Counted from the stretch's first letter, positions 15,887-25,051 are shown. The stretch: DNA of 64,000 nt from Oleispira sp963933055 (GCA_963933055.1 CAWVSY010000003.1:30915-94914); one strand, 5' to 3'. The notes: a model not told the origin generated them from the letters alone. Numbers and translations: made by a program.

Positions 15887-16558
15887 ATGTCGGTACCAGA
15901 AAAAAATTCATTTGCGGGTAAAAAGATTTTTACCTTAATATTTCTAGCCGTATTATTATCGGTAGCCATTGCTATTTTTATGATGAATAAAACGGAAAAG
16001 CCACAAGACTTGCGAGACTTAGGCGCTTATATTTTTCCGCAATCAATAGAAGTATCCGACGTAGCTTTTCTAAACGAAGAAGGAAAAACGGTAGGCAAAG
16101 CTGACAACATCGGAAAATGGTCTTTCTTATTTTTTGGATATACTTTTTGCCCTGACATTTGCCCAACAACCCTAGCCGTAATGCAACAAACTTGGGTTAA
16201 GCTCAGTCCAGCCATGCAAGCTAAAACTCAAGTCGCCTTGGTCAGCGTCGATATCGAACGCGATACTCCCGATCAGCTAAAGACCTACATGAATTATTTT
16301 GAAGAAGACTTTACCGCTTTTACAGGCAACGTAAATTCATTGCGCAGTTTTGCAGCCCAATTAAATGCGGTATATGCCAAGGTTGAAAGAACAAATAAAG
16401 ACGGAGAAATCGATACCGAGCTAGGCTACTTAATGGATCATAGTGCAAACATCACCATACTCGATCCAAACGGTAATTATTATGGTTTTATCAAACCACC
16501 ATTTAGCCCAAAGAAAATGTTAGCCATCATTACCACCATTGAAAATGGCGATAAGTAA
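15887..16558 (+). CDS. Sco1/SenC-family copper chaperone
   Basis: Membrane-anchored thioredoxin-fold protein that delivers copper, classically to the CuA centre of cytochrome oxidase. The 223 residues have an N-terminal anchor (about 14-33) and then the copper site: Cys88 and Cys92 in TFCPDICP, plus His185 in LMDHSAN, the full Cys-Cys-His set. ATG 15887 is chosen because TTGGAG lies 6 bases upstream; an in-frame TTG at 15875 falls within that ribosome site. It converges with the BNR/thioredoxin fusion (16-base gap). Confidence 0.93.
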   Translation: MSVPEKNSFAGKKIFTLIFLAVLLSVAIAIFMMNKTEKPQDLRDLGAYIFPQSIEVSDVAFLNEEGKTVGKADNIGKWSFLFFGYTFCPDICPTTLAVMQQTWVKLSPAMQAKTQVALVSVDIERDTPDQLKTYMNYFEEDFTAFTGNVNSLRSFAAQLNAVYAKVERTNKDGEIDTELGYLMDHSANITILDPNGNYYGFIKPPFSPKKMLAIITTIENGDK

Positions 16559-16574
16559 GCATAAAAATAGATCT

Positions 16575-18269
16575 TTAACTCGGCTGAAATAATGCGCGTA
16601 ATTCAGCCGACGTTAAAGCACCGCGCAAGCGCTTTATTTTTCCGTTAACAGGAAAGAAGTAACTTCTTGGTAAATCACCAAACCAACGAGAATCAATATC
16701 ATAACGCAGCTTCTCTGCATCAACATCAGAAAACCCCCAGTTATCCAATCCTCTTAGATTATAATCGGCTAACATCTTTTTTACCCGCGTTTGTTCATCC
16801 ATACTATCGGTATTAATTAAGGTTAATTGATACTCAGGGTATTGACGATGAAGCTCTGATATTTTTTTTAGTTCTGTAATGCAAGGAGGGCAGTCAAATG
16901 ACCAAAGAACAACAAGATGATCTTGCTTATTCTTATCCGCAACAATTTTTTCAAAACGGCCCATATCCAATGTTTTTAAATTAACCTCTACCAATTCTGC
17001 TATAGAAGAAAGTTCGATAAAACGATAGCCTTCATTCTGAGTATGCCAGCTCAAATATACCGAGTTTGAATTTTTAACTAATAGTGGATGATCAGAAGCA
17101 CCCGCTGTTGTGCTAATCACACGGCGATCACTCCAGCTGGTGCCAGAATTTTTTGACGTCTTCAGTAAGATATCCGTTTTCTTACCATCGAATTCTTTCC
17201 AAACCAAAAACACCATTTGATCTTTTGTCGCACGTTGATTTGAGGTCAGTACATACGGATGCGCAGATTGCTTATCGATTTGGCCAAACCCCATCGGCTT
17301 ATAATCACTGATATTAAAACCAGAGATACTATTGCCGTAAAACAATACGTAGTCACTGTCTTGCTCTTCATTAGAAACATCATTAAACCACGTTGAGTGA
17401 ATAACATTATTGCTATCAACATCTAACGCAGGGCCATGATGTGGGCAGCCATCGATATTCCACTGCTCGTGACTCAAACGTATTTTTTTATTAGGCTTCA
17501 GGGCGGAACGGAAGGTTAATAAACTGTGGTCGCGAATTTGATTATTAATATCGTTGCCATAAATATCACGCCAAGCAATCACGGGTAGATTATTATTATC
17601 TAATGCCATCGCAATGCGACAACAAACACAGGAATTATCTGAAAGATTCATATTCTTGCTGAACGTCTGACCTTGATCATCGGAATAGCTGTAATACAAA
17701 GCACCACCAATATATTCTTGCTGCTTATCTTTTGCGGCTTGTTGATCGCGTTTATCTAACCAACTGATAAATACCTTACCGTCATCACTCACCACCATGG
17801 AATCAAAACGATGGCTGATCTCTTGGTGATCATCATTGACGGTAATAGGCTTACTAAAAGTTTTTCCACCATCAACCGAACGACTAAAACGAATATTACC
17901 GGTATAAGGTTTATTTAAAGGCTGTGTCCAAGAAATATAAATATTGCCCGCATTATCCAACTGAATTTTTGCGCGATTTTCTGCACGGGCCGTAATTTTC
18001 TCAGGGGCACGGTTCACACTCAAAGGCTGACTAAAGCTAGCGCCATTATCTACCGAATGCTGTACATAAACATGGCCGCCAAATCCCCAAGCCAACCACA
18101 ACTTGCCATCAGGGCCAAAGCTCGCAGAAGGGGCCTTGGCACACTTTAGCGAAGCAATGGTGCACGTCGTTTCATTCTTACCTTTCCCAGCAGCAGAGCT
18201 GCCGTGCTGCATCGCATGACTACTGATACTCAATAAAGCGATGAACAAAAATGAAACGAACTTGGTCAT
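16575..18269 (-). CDS. Exported BNR-repeat (sialidase-like) protein fused to a thioredoxin-like domain
   Basis: A 564-residue exported protein: signal peptide ending near SSHA, then a beta-propeller-like region (about 45-430) with repeated S-x-DxGxTF/SW Asp-box motifs (SVDNGASF, SVDGGKTF, SDDQGQTF, SKNSGTSW), then a thioredoxin-like domain (about 440-564) with a redox pair Cys460-PP-Cys463. Extra cysteines and histidines, including SCVCC and CPHHG, could bind metal. Sialidase activity is unlikely to be the role. It follows the TonB receptor by 34 bases and faces a Sco gene, so a link to copper or to periplasmic cysteine redox is plausible. Confidence 0.85.
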   Translation of the reverse strand: MTKFVSFLFIALLSISSHAMQHGSSAAGKGKNETTCTIASLKCAKAPSASFGPDGKLWLAWGFGGHVYVQHSVDNGASFSQPLSVNRAPEKITARAENRAKIQLDNAGNIYISWTQPLNKPYTGNIRFSRSVDGGKTFSKPITVNDDHQEISHRFDSMVVSDDGKVFISWLDKRDQQAAKDKQQEYIGGALYYSYSDDQGQTFSKNMNLSDNSCVCCRIAMALDNNNLPVIAWRDIYGNDINNQIRDHSLLTFRSALKPNKKIRLSHEQWNIDGCPHHGPALDVDSNNVIHSTWFNDVSNEEQDSDYVLFYGNSISGFNISDYKPMGFGQIDKQSAHPYVLTSNQRATKDQMVFLVWKEFDGKKTDILLKTSKNSGTSWSDRRVISTTAGASDHPLLVKNSNSVYLSWHTQNEGYRFIELSSIAELVEVNLKTLDMGRFEKIVADKNKQDHLVVLWSFDCPPCITELKKISELHRQYPEYQLTLINTDSMDEQTRVKKMLADYNLRGLDNWGFSDVDAEKLRYDIDSRWFGDLPRSYFFPVNGKIKRLRGALTSAELRALFQPS

Positions 18270-18303
18270 GTGAATAACTCTCTAAGCAAAATATAAAGAT
18301 TCA

Positions 18304-20403
18304 TTAAAACGAATAACTAGCAGATAAATAAGCCGTACGTGGCATGCCTGGTGAATACTCAAACTTTTCAGCATTGCCAAACGCCGCAGGCTTGTAAGTA
18401 GCATTGGTTGCATAGGTTTTATCTTCCAAGTTCAAAATACGCGCACTTAACTTAAACTCTGGCGTCACTGGATAGTTAAAACGAATATTCAATAACTGGT
18501 GCCCTTTATACGTTTCCGTATTCGCTTGATCCATCCAGTACTGGCCCAAATGAACAAACTCTAATTCCATTTTACCACCCTTTAACTGGCTAGGATGATA
18601 AGCCACCGCGACGTTGCCCATATCTCTAGGAGCCGCTTCAAGCTGGTTATCACTATAATCAGTGTTCGCATTCGGTTTCCAATCTTCATAAGTAAACTCA
18701 GTATAGGCATACGAAACTGCAAGATCGATATCGGCATGCAACGACGCAGTTAAACCTGTTTCAATACCTTGGTGTAACGTTTTACCCGCATTCTGTGTTT
18801 CACGGCTACCATCAGCGTATTTGAAGGTTAAAATATCGTCTTCCTTCACCATATAATAAACAGAAACTTCATAGTTCACTTTGGTATCCGCTCTGCCATC
18901 AAAAGCGCCACGCAAACCAACCTCATAATTATCTACTTTCACCGGATCAAGTTTAACCGTATTCGTCGATTTACCTTGGCGGAATAACTGACCTTGCGAC
19001 GGCACTCTAAACGCATGGCGATACGACGCGAACGTATTTAACTGATCGTTAATTGCATACGTCATACCCAACTTAGGGCTCAAATGTTTGTATTCAACAT
19101 CCGTATCTTCTGGGCGTCGATGATTACCAGAATCCAATGCCGTTAACTGATTATCATAATCATACCGCATGTGATCAAAACGCAAACCCGCGTTTACGCG
19201 TAACTTATCGGTAGGCGACGTTTCAACATGCACATAAGGCGAAATAGAAGAAAAAGTGACATCGTAGTCATACAGCTTTTCCGCCTTAGTATAAGAGGTA
19301 TAAACATTACCTTCTTTTGTCACATTAATTTTATTTTGATCCATAGAGCCTGGGCTGTAATCAACATCGGTTCCTACAATCAAGCGCGTACGCATAGCGG
19401 CAAAGTCTTGACGATATTTCATCATCAAACCCGCCGACTTATTTTCCGTTTTGTACGTATTCGGATCGTAGCTCAAAGACCAGTTCGGTAATAACTCCAT
19501 GCTGTTATAACGAAAATACGGCGTAATGCTGTACAACCGACGGCCGACTTCTTTTTCAAACGCACTGGATAAACGCAGCGACTCAACTTTACGCATAGAG
19601 ATTGGCGTATAGTTGCGCGTAGGATGATTTTTATAATCATCTTTTAATAAACGCGAAGAACCCGCTGTTTGCTGATCAATATTTGAAATATTCAAAACGG
19701 TTTTAACTTTCACACCGTTGTCTAAAAAAGAATCCAAACGGAAGTTAGCACTTTGACGATCGTAATCGGTAGAATCTCTCCAGCCATCGGTATGGGTCAG
19801 ATTCAAATCTGCACGAATGCCATGATTCAAAGTTGCGGTTCCACCGCCAATTAACAAACGCTGCCAACCAAAACTGCCCAACTCTAAACTCACATCACCT
19901 TCTGTCTCTTCCGGTGCCGCCTTCGTACTCACATTAATAACCGCCGCCATCGCGTCACTACCATGCAACGCACTGCCTGGGCCTTTACTCACCTCAATAC
20001 CCGCCGACTGAGGTACATTGATTTCATACAACGCATTGTGGTTAAAGAAACCCGTAGAACGAGTCGGAATACCATCTTCCAAATAAAGATACACAGCACC
20101 CGTCGTAATCGGCTGACGAATCGCCGTCATATGGCCTTCACCACCTGTAACGTTCACATGAACACCCGGCATACGATTTAAAACTTCAGAAGGATGACCC
20201 GGTTGTAAAAACTCGATTTCTTCTTGGCTAATTTGACTGGTACTGGCAGAAGTTTCTGACTTTAACGCCGCTTCGCGGGTATCGGTAATCGTAACAGGCG
20301 CAAGCTCAACTTCATCGTTATTAACGGGTGCTGCTAGTGTAAAAGAGGGATATAGAAGGGTAGCAATGGCTAACGCTAAAGGCTGCTTATGTTTCATTTT
20401 CAA
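18304..20403 (-). CDS. TonB-dependent outer-membrane receptor
   Basis: A 699-residue active-transport receptor. A signal peptide (cleaved near LAA) is followed by a TonB-box-like APVTITDT, a plug domain (about 45-165, including LNRMPGVHV, GPGSALHGSDAMAAVINV) and a 22-strand-type barrel that ends in an aromatic residue, YSF. The ligand is not evident. Cotranscription with the BNR/thioredoxin protein and the nearby Sco gene point to copper or another metal complex; this is inference. The upstream gap holds an FNR-like site at 20506-20519. Confidence 0.92.
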   Translation of the reverse strand: MKMKHKQPLALAIATLLYPSFTLAAPVNNDEVELAPVTITDTREAALKSETSASTSQISQEEIEFLQPGHPSEVLNRMPGVHVNVTGGEGHMTAIRQPITTGAVYLYLEDGIPTRSTGFFNHNALYEINVPQSAGIEVSKGPGSALHGSDAMAAVINVSTKAAPEETEGDVSLELGSFGWQRLLIGGGTATLNHGIRADLNLTHTDGWRDSTDYDRQSANFRLDSFLDNGVKVKTVLNISNIDQQTAGSSRLLKDDYKNHPTRNYTPISMRKVESLRLSSAFEKEVGRRLYSITPYFRYNSMELLPNWSLSYDPNTYKTENKSAGLMMKYRQDFAAMRTRLIVGTDVDYSPGSMDQNKINVTKEGNVYTSYTKAEKLYDYDVTFSSISPYVHVETSPTDKLRVNAGLRFDHMRYDYDNQLTALDSGNHRRPEDTDVEYKHLSPKLGMTYAINDQLNTFASYRHAFRVPSQGQLFRQGKSTNTVKLDPVKVDNYEVGLRGAFDGRADTKVNYEVSVYYMVKEDDILTFKYADGSRETQNAGKTLHQGIETGLTASLHADIDLAVSYAYTEFTYEDWKPNANTDYSDNQLEAAPRDMGNVAVAYHPSQLKGGKMELEFVHLGQYWMDQANTETYKGHQLLNIRFNYPVTPEFKLSARILNLEDKTYATNATYKPAAFGNAEKFEYSPGMPRTAYLSASYSF

Positions 20404-20505
20404 CTTCTGCTATAAAAGAACTGCATGAAAGGAGTGGATATTAAAGAATTGGGCGCAGTTTATAGAGGCAGCCTACCTTTTAGAATGCGACACAATGTCA
20501 CACCC

Positions 20506-20519
20506 CTGACGTAGATCAA
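20506..20519. promoter_or_regulatory. FNR/Anr-like site upstream of the TonB receptor gene
   Basis: CTGACGTAGATCAA resembles the FNR consensus TTGAT-N4-ATCAA: one half is perfect, the other matches at three of five bases. It lies about 100 bases upstream of the receptor start. The match is partial, so this is a candidate only. Confidence 0.35.
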
Positions 20520-20562
20520 TATAAGGTTGGCAGGTTAGTACATGAGTGACTCAAAGAATTGA

Positions 20563-20706
20563 TCAACTAGAGAAAAGTCCTTCACTCTGGTAGTGATAAC
20601 GGCAAGAAATTATCGTTAAGTGTGTCTCATTAACCTCATAAACCAATCTGCTTGTATCGTCGATTCTGCGTGACCAAAAACCAGTTAGGTTTTCTTTCGA
20701 TTCATT
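20563..20706 (-). pseudogene. yoeB: yoeB toxin remnant, 3' half only
   Basis: Reading leftward from the yefM remnant, a frame without its own start encodes NLTGFWSRRIDD, then SRLVYEV and a final TIISCRYHY before a short tail and TGA. This is the C-terminal half of the YoeB mRNA interferase, which ends HNLxGFWSRRI...CRYHY. The first 40 or so codons are absent, directly after the yefM stop, so a deletion has removed the 5' half. The product cannot be a normal toxin. Confidence 0.85.
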
Positions 20707-20948
20707 AAAGCAGATCTTTTTCCGTCGTTTGGCCTACATTGTATTGAGCGATAGATTTGTTGAGATTAGCGGCATTAGCAGGAGAGCGAGTTAAGTGGAT
20801 TGTCTCCATTAAACTGTTGTAATAATCCATAGACATTATGACCGCATCTTCGGCATCTCGACGTATGATAACAGTGCAATCGGCATCATTTTACCTGTAA
20901 AACACTCGTTTGAAAGGCATAAGCTGAAGCAAATTTTATTAACATCAT
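20705..20948 (-). pseudogene. yefM: yefM antitoxin remnant (frameshifted)
   Basis: The conserved YefM/Phd segment is clear: VIIRRDAEDAVIMSMDYYNS followed by LMET, LTRSPANAANL, KSIAQY and TEKDLL, stop TAA 20705-20707. Upstream, an ATG at 20948 begins about 20 residues in a different frame (MMLIKFASAYAF) that end at TGA. The two frames meet at an AAAA run at about 20890, so a one-base shift has broken the gene. Together with the truncated yoeB it is a decayed type II toxin-antitoxin locus. Confidence 0.85.
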
Positions 20949-21042
20949 CAGCGTGAATATTGATATTTGCGAATACGATGAAGATTAAAAAATATAGGTT
21001 TCATTGATGGCTCTACTTTTTCTTTGCGCTTGTGTTATGAGT

Positions 21043-21081
21043 CTGGGGGCGCTGGTATGACCTAAGTATCACCGCCCCCAG
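21043..21081. repeat. GC-rich hairpin downstream of a lipoprotein gene
   Basis: CTGGGGGCG (21043-21051) pairs perfectly with CGCCCCCAG (21073-21081) around a 21-base loop. It lies 29 bases downstream of the lipoprotein gene on the minus strand. There is no T run on either side, so a simple intrinsic terminator is unlikely; it may protect mRNA ends or be part of a recombination site. Confidence 0.6.
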
Positions 21082-21109
21082 TTCCGCACTAACTTATTAC
21101 TACACACTT

Positions 21110-21529
21110 TTAATCTGTTTTTATATTTAACTCAGTGAAGCTATAGCAACTCATAGGTTTTAGCGATTCAGCATCCCACCAAAAAGGCACATATTCATAC
21201 TCATTATCTACTTCAATTTTATATTTGCAATTGGTCAATGAGTCCAACCAATAATATTCAGAATATTCTGCTTTAACTGGATATTTTACTTTATTTATAC
21301 AATCTACAACAGTCAAATTTGAAGCAGGTAGTTTGGCAAGAAGAATAGCAGGAACAATAGGTATTAGAGGGGGTCCTACTGCTACGACGTCAAACAAAAC
21401 TGTTTTTCTAATTTCTATAGCTTCACAAGAATCACCTTGTACGGTTTCTATGGATGTAATCTCAGTTTTTTTTGAGATAAATGAACACCCAGATATAGTT
21501 ATTAGTGTTATTAATAATACATATTTCAT
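21110..21529 (-). CDS. Small lipoprotein of unknown function
   Basis: A 139-residue protein with lipobox ISGC (Cys15). Four further cysteines (in SCEA, DCIN, NCKY and SCYS) could form two disulfides in the periplasm, and a hydrophobic PPLIPIVPAILLAKLP stretch lies mid-protein. No family recognised. It follows the TPR lipoprotein gene in the same direction, 99 bases away, in an accessory-looking gap with a decayed toxin-antitoxin locus on the other side. Confidence 0.72.
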   Translation of the reverse strand: MKYVLLITLITISGCSFISKKTEITSIETVQGDSCEAIEIRKTVLFDVVAVGPPLIPIVPAILLAKLPASNLTVVDCINKVKYPVKAEYSEYYWLDSLTNCKYKIEVDNEYEYVPFWWDAESLKPMSCYSFTELNIKTD

Positions 21530-21628
21530 AAAATTTTAATCTTCATTAGATCGCGCTAACATCACCAGAGATCATCCAATTTTTTCACACGAGCGGACAA
21601 ATAACATTGTAATTTGAATGTTATACTT

Positions 21629-22720
21629 TTAATTTTTCATGCTGGTTCTACAAGAATCTTCGATGAGCCCTTCTAACATAGCTGCATACGATGGGTATTT
21701 AGGATTCCAAGTATAAACGAGTTTCTTATTTTTTTTATTTCGAGCATTAAAAGTATTTAAACCCTGAGTATAAGCAGCACAAGATTTTTTAATCTCGCCT
21801 TTATTTGAATATAAATCTCCAATTCCGACAAACGCATTTGCAGCCCCCCAATAATCGTTGCCTTTTTTATATGATTTTATTGCTTTCTCATAAAGTGAGA
21901 TTGACTTTTTCTCCGTCGAATCATAGCTTCCCTGCTCTCTGAAATACTCAGCGTGAGCATGATAACTAGAGCTGTCATAAAGTACACCAAGGGAGGTATA
22001 AGCACTGCCAGCATTAACATAATCATTATTTCTTTCAAATATTTCGGCAGCTTCTTCGGCTAATTTTTCAGCAAAAATAGGATTTCCTTTCTCAATTAGC
22101 TTTCGAGAATAATAAACTTTCACAAAAGGGTCGTTCAAATCGGGAAATTTCACTGATTCTAACAAAGATGAGGCTTGGCTTTCGAAGGCTTGGTTTTTAA
22201 CATCTACTGGAGCTTTACGTGATAACTCAAAAAACACTCCTGTATCTTGCTCAACTGGGTCAATGCAATTCATGCCAAAGGTTTCGAGAATTGTATAGCT
22301 CTCAGCTCGAATAATATGATTGTCCTTGGACACAGAATGATGAACTAAGCACGTTTCGTTTCGTCGACTATCTAACTTCTCATGATTTGAAATAACTTCA
22401 TAGCGACCTGGCTCTTCTTCGACAGATCTCCGGTCTTTGATAAGAGAAACAAAATCATCTTTGGAAATCTGAGAACTTTTAGACGGGAGCTCAAAACGAG
22501 TTATTCCAATAATATAACTTTCATCAGGATACTTGCCTTCTCGCGCGAATATTATTGGGTATCCATTTCTCTTCACCAGCGACCACGAATCACCAGGCGG
22601 TAAATTAAAATCAAAACCCGGTGCCGAAACTTTCTCGCCTCCGGCAAACTGTGGATATTTTTGGATACTCGAACACCCAGAAAGAATCACTACAAGCATT
22701 GCTAAAAATACACGACTCAT
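21629..22720 (-). CDS. Lipoprotein with C-terminal TPR-like repeats
   Basis: A 363-residue protein with lipobox LSGC (Cys16). The N-terminal part (about 30-190) is a mixed domain of unknown type. The second half has helical repeats resembling tetratricopeptides, for example YVNAGSAYTSLGVLY, KKSISLYEKAIKSYKKGN and WGAANAFVGIGDLYSNKGE. ATG 22720 is chosen because AGGAGATAA lies directly before it; the upstream in-frame extension has no such site. The protein probably scaffolds envelope partners. The 218 bases to znuB hold no gene that I can see. Confidence 0.8.
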   Translation of the reverse strand: MSRVFLAMLVVILSGCSSIQKYPQFAGGEKVSAPGFDFNLPPGDSWSLVKRNGYPIIFAREGKYPDESYIIGITRFELPSKSSQISKDDFVSLIKDRRSVEEEPGRYEVISNHEKLDSRRNETCLVHHSVSKDNHIIRAESYTILETFGMNCIDPVEQDTGVFFELSRKAPVDVKNQAFESQASSLLESVKFPDLNDPFVKVYYSRKLIEKGNPIFAEKLAEEAAEIFERNNDYVNAGSAYTSLGVLYDSSSYHAHAEYFREQGSYDSTEKKSISLYEKAIKSYKKGNDYWGAANAFVGIGDLYSNKGEIKKSCAAYTQGLNTFNARNKKNKKLVYTWNPKYPSYAAMLEGLIEDSCRTSMKN

Positions 22721-22938
22721 TTTATCTCCTAAAAAATTGCATAACACTGCGCTATACGAACAGGGGGGGCGCATAACAGCTTATAAATGAGAAAGGCTAA
22801 CGAAGAGAAATTTTCTTTGAAATCAAACGACTCTCCCTGTTGTTGATATTTACAATACTATAGTTAACAGTCGTTTGGGTCAATCGAACAGACCCTGACA
22901 CCAGCGATCTGTTTAATAATTTACACTCATAAAAGCAG

Positions 22939-23727
22939 CTACTTTCTAACTGAATTAAACACCTGACTCATCACAAATAAACCCGCTGCAGACACGACAA
23001 TACTTGGCCCTGTTGGTGTATCCCAAATAAACGAGAATGCCATACCCGCGCAAACTGAGGTCATGCCAATAACGCTGGCGAGTATTGCCATTTGTTCTGG
23101 GCTTTTTGCCAGTGGTCTGGCGGCAGCGGCAGGAATAATGAGCAAAGCACTAATCAATAATACGCCAACAATTTTCATCGAAATCGCAACCACTAAGGCT
23201 AATAATAAAACCAGCATGGCTTTTAATCGTCTTACTGGGTAACCATCGATTGCGGCGAGTTCTTCACTCACGGTAGAGGCTAATAATCCGCGCCATTGCC
23301 AAATTAATAATCCGACAACTAATAAGCCACCGATTAATATCCACAATAAATCGGTTTGATTCACGGCTAATAAATCGCCAAATAAATACGCCATTAAATC
23401 GATGCGCACGTTATCAAAAAAGCTTAATACCACTAAGCCAATGGCTAACGATGAGTGCGATAAAATGCCTAATAATGTATCTGATGCAATGCCGGTGTAT
23501 TTATCGAGTTTCAATAAAATGAGCGCTAACATCGAGCATGAAAGAATCAATGCTAACGTCAGGTGAAGATCAAATAAAATGCCTAAAGTAATGCCGAGTA
23601 ATGCGCCATGCGCAAGGGTATCGCCAAAGAAAGCCAATCGACGCCAAACCACTAGGCTACCAAGCGGTCCTGCAATACCTGCGACACCTAAACCAGCAAA
23701 TAAGGGTAATAACCACCAACTAATCAT
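22939..23727 (-). CDS. znuB: Zinc ABC transporter permease
   Basis: A 262-residue inner-membrane permease with about seven helices that forms the zinc channel with ZnuC. Family features include the glycine-rich start GPLGSLVVWRRLAFFGDTLAH and the LLISALLIIPAAAARPLA segment. It overlaps znuC by four bases (ATGA) and ends the zur-znuC-znuB operon. Length is normal for the family. Confidence 0.95.
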   Translation of the reverse strand: MISWWLLPLFAGLGVAGIAGPLGSLVVWRRLAFFGDTLAHGALLGITLGILFDLHLTLALILSCSMLALILLKLDKYTGIASDTLLGILSHSSLAIGLVVLSFFDNVRIDLMAYLFGDLLAVNQTDLLWILIGGLLVVGLLIWQWRGLLASTVSEELAAIDGYPVRRLKAMLVLLLALVVAISMKIVGVLLISALLIIPAAAARPLAKSPEQMAILASVIGMTSVCAGMAFSFIWDTPTGPSIVVSAAGLFVMSQVFNSVRK

Positions 23728-24551
23728 TCTTTTGTGCCTTCAATATGACCATCGGTACAATGCTTGTGGTCGTGGTGATGAGTGTAATGAGCCAGTTCTG
23801 GAGCAAGTTCACTCGTCAGTGCAAGAGGGACATCGTGCTGGCCATGCTGATGGCTCTTCTCATGTCCAAAAAGTGAATTATATTCTGGGCTAATGCTGAC
23901 TTGATCGGGGTGGCCAGAACAGCAGACGTGTCCGTTTAAACAAATCACACGATCCGTTTGCGCCATAACCAAATGCAAATCGTGAGAAACCAAAACAATG
24001 CCGCAGCCAAGTTCATTTCTCAATTCAGGCAACAGTTGATATAACTCGCGCTGACCTTGAATATCAACGCCTTGTACAGGTTCATCCAATACCAATAAGT
24101 GCGGTTCTATTAATAACGCGCGCGCTAGCAAAACACGCTGCCATTCGCCTCCCGATAAACGCTGCACGGGTTGTTCGGCCAATGCAGTAATTGAAAGGCG
24201 TTCTAACCATTCTGCGACACGTTGTTTACGCGCACCGGGGGCTAACATCAAAAAGCCCGTAACGGATAATGGCAAGCGATCATCAATGCGTAATTTCTGC
24301 GGCATGTAGCCAATACGTAACCCTTTACGACGAGTTACTTTGCCTGAGTCTGGTGTATTTAAACCGAGTAAAATTCTTAACAAGCTCGATTTGCCACAGC
24401 CGTTAGGGCCAATAATGGTAACGATTTCATTTTCACTAATGGCTAGATCAATGTTCTGAAGAACATGGCGATTACCCCATGTTTGATTAATGCCACTGGC
24501 GCTAATCAAGACTTCAGCTTCTGTTTTAACGACTGCGAGATCAGGGTTCAT
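23724..24551 (-). CDS. znuC: Zinc ABC transporter ATPase with histidine-rich tail
   Basis: ATPase subunit of zinc import, 275 residues. Walker A GPNGCGKSS, signature LSGGEWQR, Walker B LLVLDEPVQGVD and the switch His in LVSHDLH are all present. The last 50 or so residues hold about 11 histidines (HEKSHQHGQHD, then HYTHHHDHKH), which could bind zinc in the cytoplasm. It follows zur by 5 bases and overlaps znuB by 4. Repression by Zur through the operator at 25078-25099 is likely. Confidence 0.95.
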   Translation of the reverse strand: MNPDLAVVKTEAEVLISASGINQTWGNRHVLQNIDLAISENEIVTIIGPNGCGKSSLLRILLGLNTPDSGKVTRRKGLRIGYMPQKLRIDDRLPLSVTGFLMLAPGARKQRVAEWLERLSITALAEQPVQRLSGGEWQRVLLARALLIEPHLLVLDEPVQGVDIQGQRELYQLLPELRNELGCGIVLVSHDLHLVMAQTDRVICLNGHVCCSGHPDQVSISPEYNSLFGHEKSHQHGQHDVPLALTSELAPELAHYTHHHDHKHCTDGHIEGTKE

Positions 24552-24556
24552 TGGGC

Positions 24557-25051
24557 TTACTCCGCGTTAGCAGACGATTGGCTAGCAGCACATTGCGGGC
24601 AGGTGCCCAATACTTCCGTAAGCTGTTTATCCACAATAAAGCCTTCATTTTTTGCCGCGTTTAAAAGTGCTGAGAACCAAGGCTGTGGATCAATCTCTTG
24701 TGCTTTGCCACAAGTTTGACACAGCAAGAAACAGCTATCGTGTTCGTGCCCAGGATGAGAGCAACCGATAAAGGCATTCAACGACGCTAAGCGATGCACA
24801 AGGCCTAAATCGAGTAGAAAATCTAACGCCCGATATACGGTTGGTGGCGCGGAGTTAAAACCATCAGCCGCCAGCGCAGGTAACAGATCATACGCTCCCA
24901 TCGGTTTATGGCTTTGCCATACCAGCTCTAAAACGCGCTTGCGAATGGGGGTTAAACGCACCCCTTGTTCAGCACACATTTGAGCCGCTTGCTGAAGCGC
25001 TGTATTGATACAGCCTTGATGGTCGTGAGGATGGTAAGCAGATGCAGACAT
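24557..25051 (-). CDS. zur: Zinc uptake regulator, Fur family
   Basis: A 164-residue Fur-family repressor. The winged helix holds TPIRKRVLELVWQ and APPTVYRALDFLLDLGLVHR; the zinc sites include CSHPGHEHDSC, CQTC and a final CPQC pair. The Cys pairs and His-rich loop fit Zur better than Fur. It is first in the zur-znuC-znuB operon and divergent from znuA, with its likely operator in the 72-base gap. No strong ribosome site precedes the ATG. Confidence 0.94.
   Translation of the reverse strand: MSASAYHPHDHQGCINTALQQAAQMCAEQGVRLTPIRKRVLELVWQSHKPMGAYDLLPALAADGFNSAPPTVYRALDFLLDLGLVHRLASLNAFIGCSHPGHEHDSCFLLCQTCGKAQEIDPQPWFSALLNAAKNEGFIVDKQLTEVLGTCPQCAASQSSANAE

Noticed and set aside
16575..18269. 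Annotation of the BNR-repeat protein as a sialidase.
   Set aside because: Asp-box repeats are present, but I see no arginine triad or other catalytic residues, and the thioredoxin fusion and context point elsewhere.
21030..22780. Integron-cassette reading of the two lipoprotein genes, with GCxCTAAC and GCATAAC repeats and a GC-rich hairpin near their ends.
   Set aside because: The core sites do not fit GTTRRRY/RYYYAAC, the arms do not pair as attC sites should, and no integrase is visible.
24627..24635. DnaA box TTATCCACA as a sign of a replication origin.
   Set aside because: It lies inside zur and is not clustered with other boxes; the origin is expected beyond gyrB at the right end.
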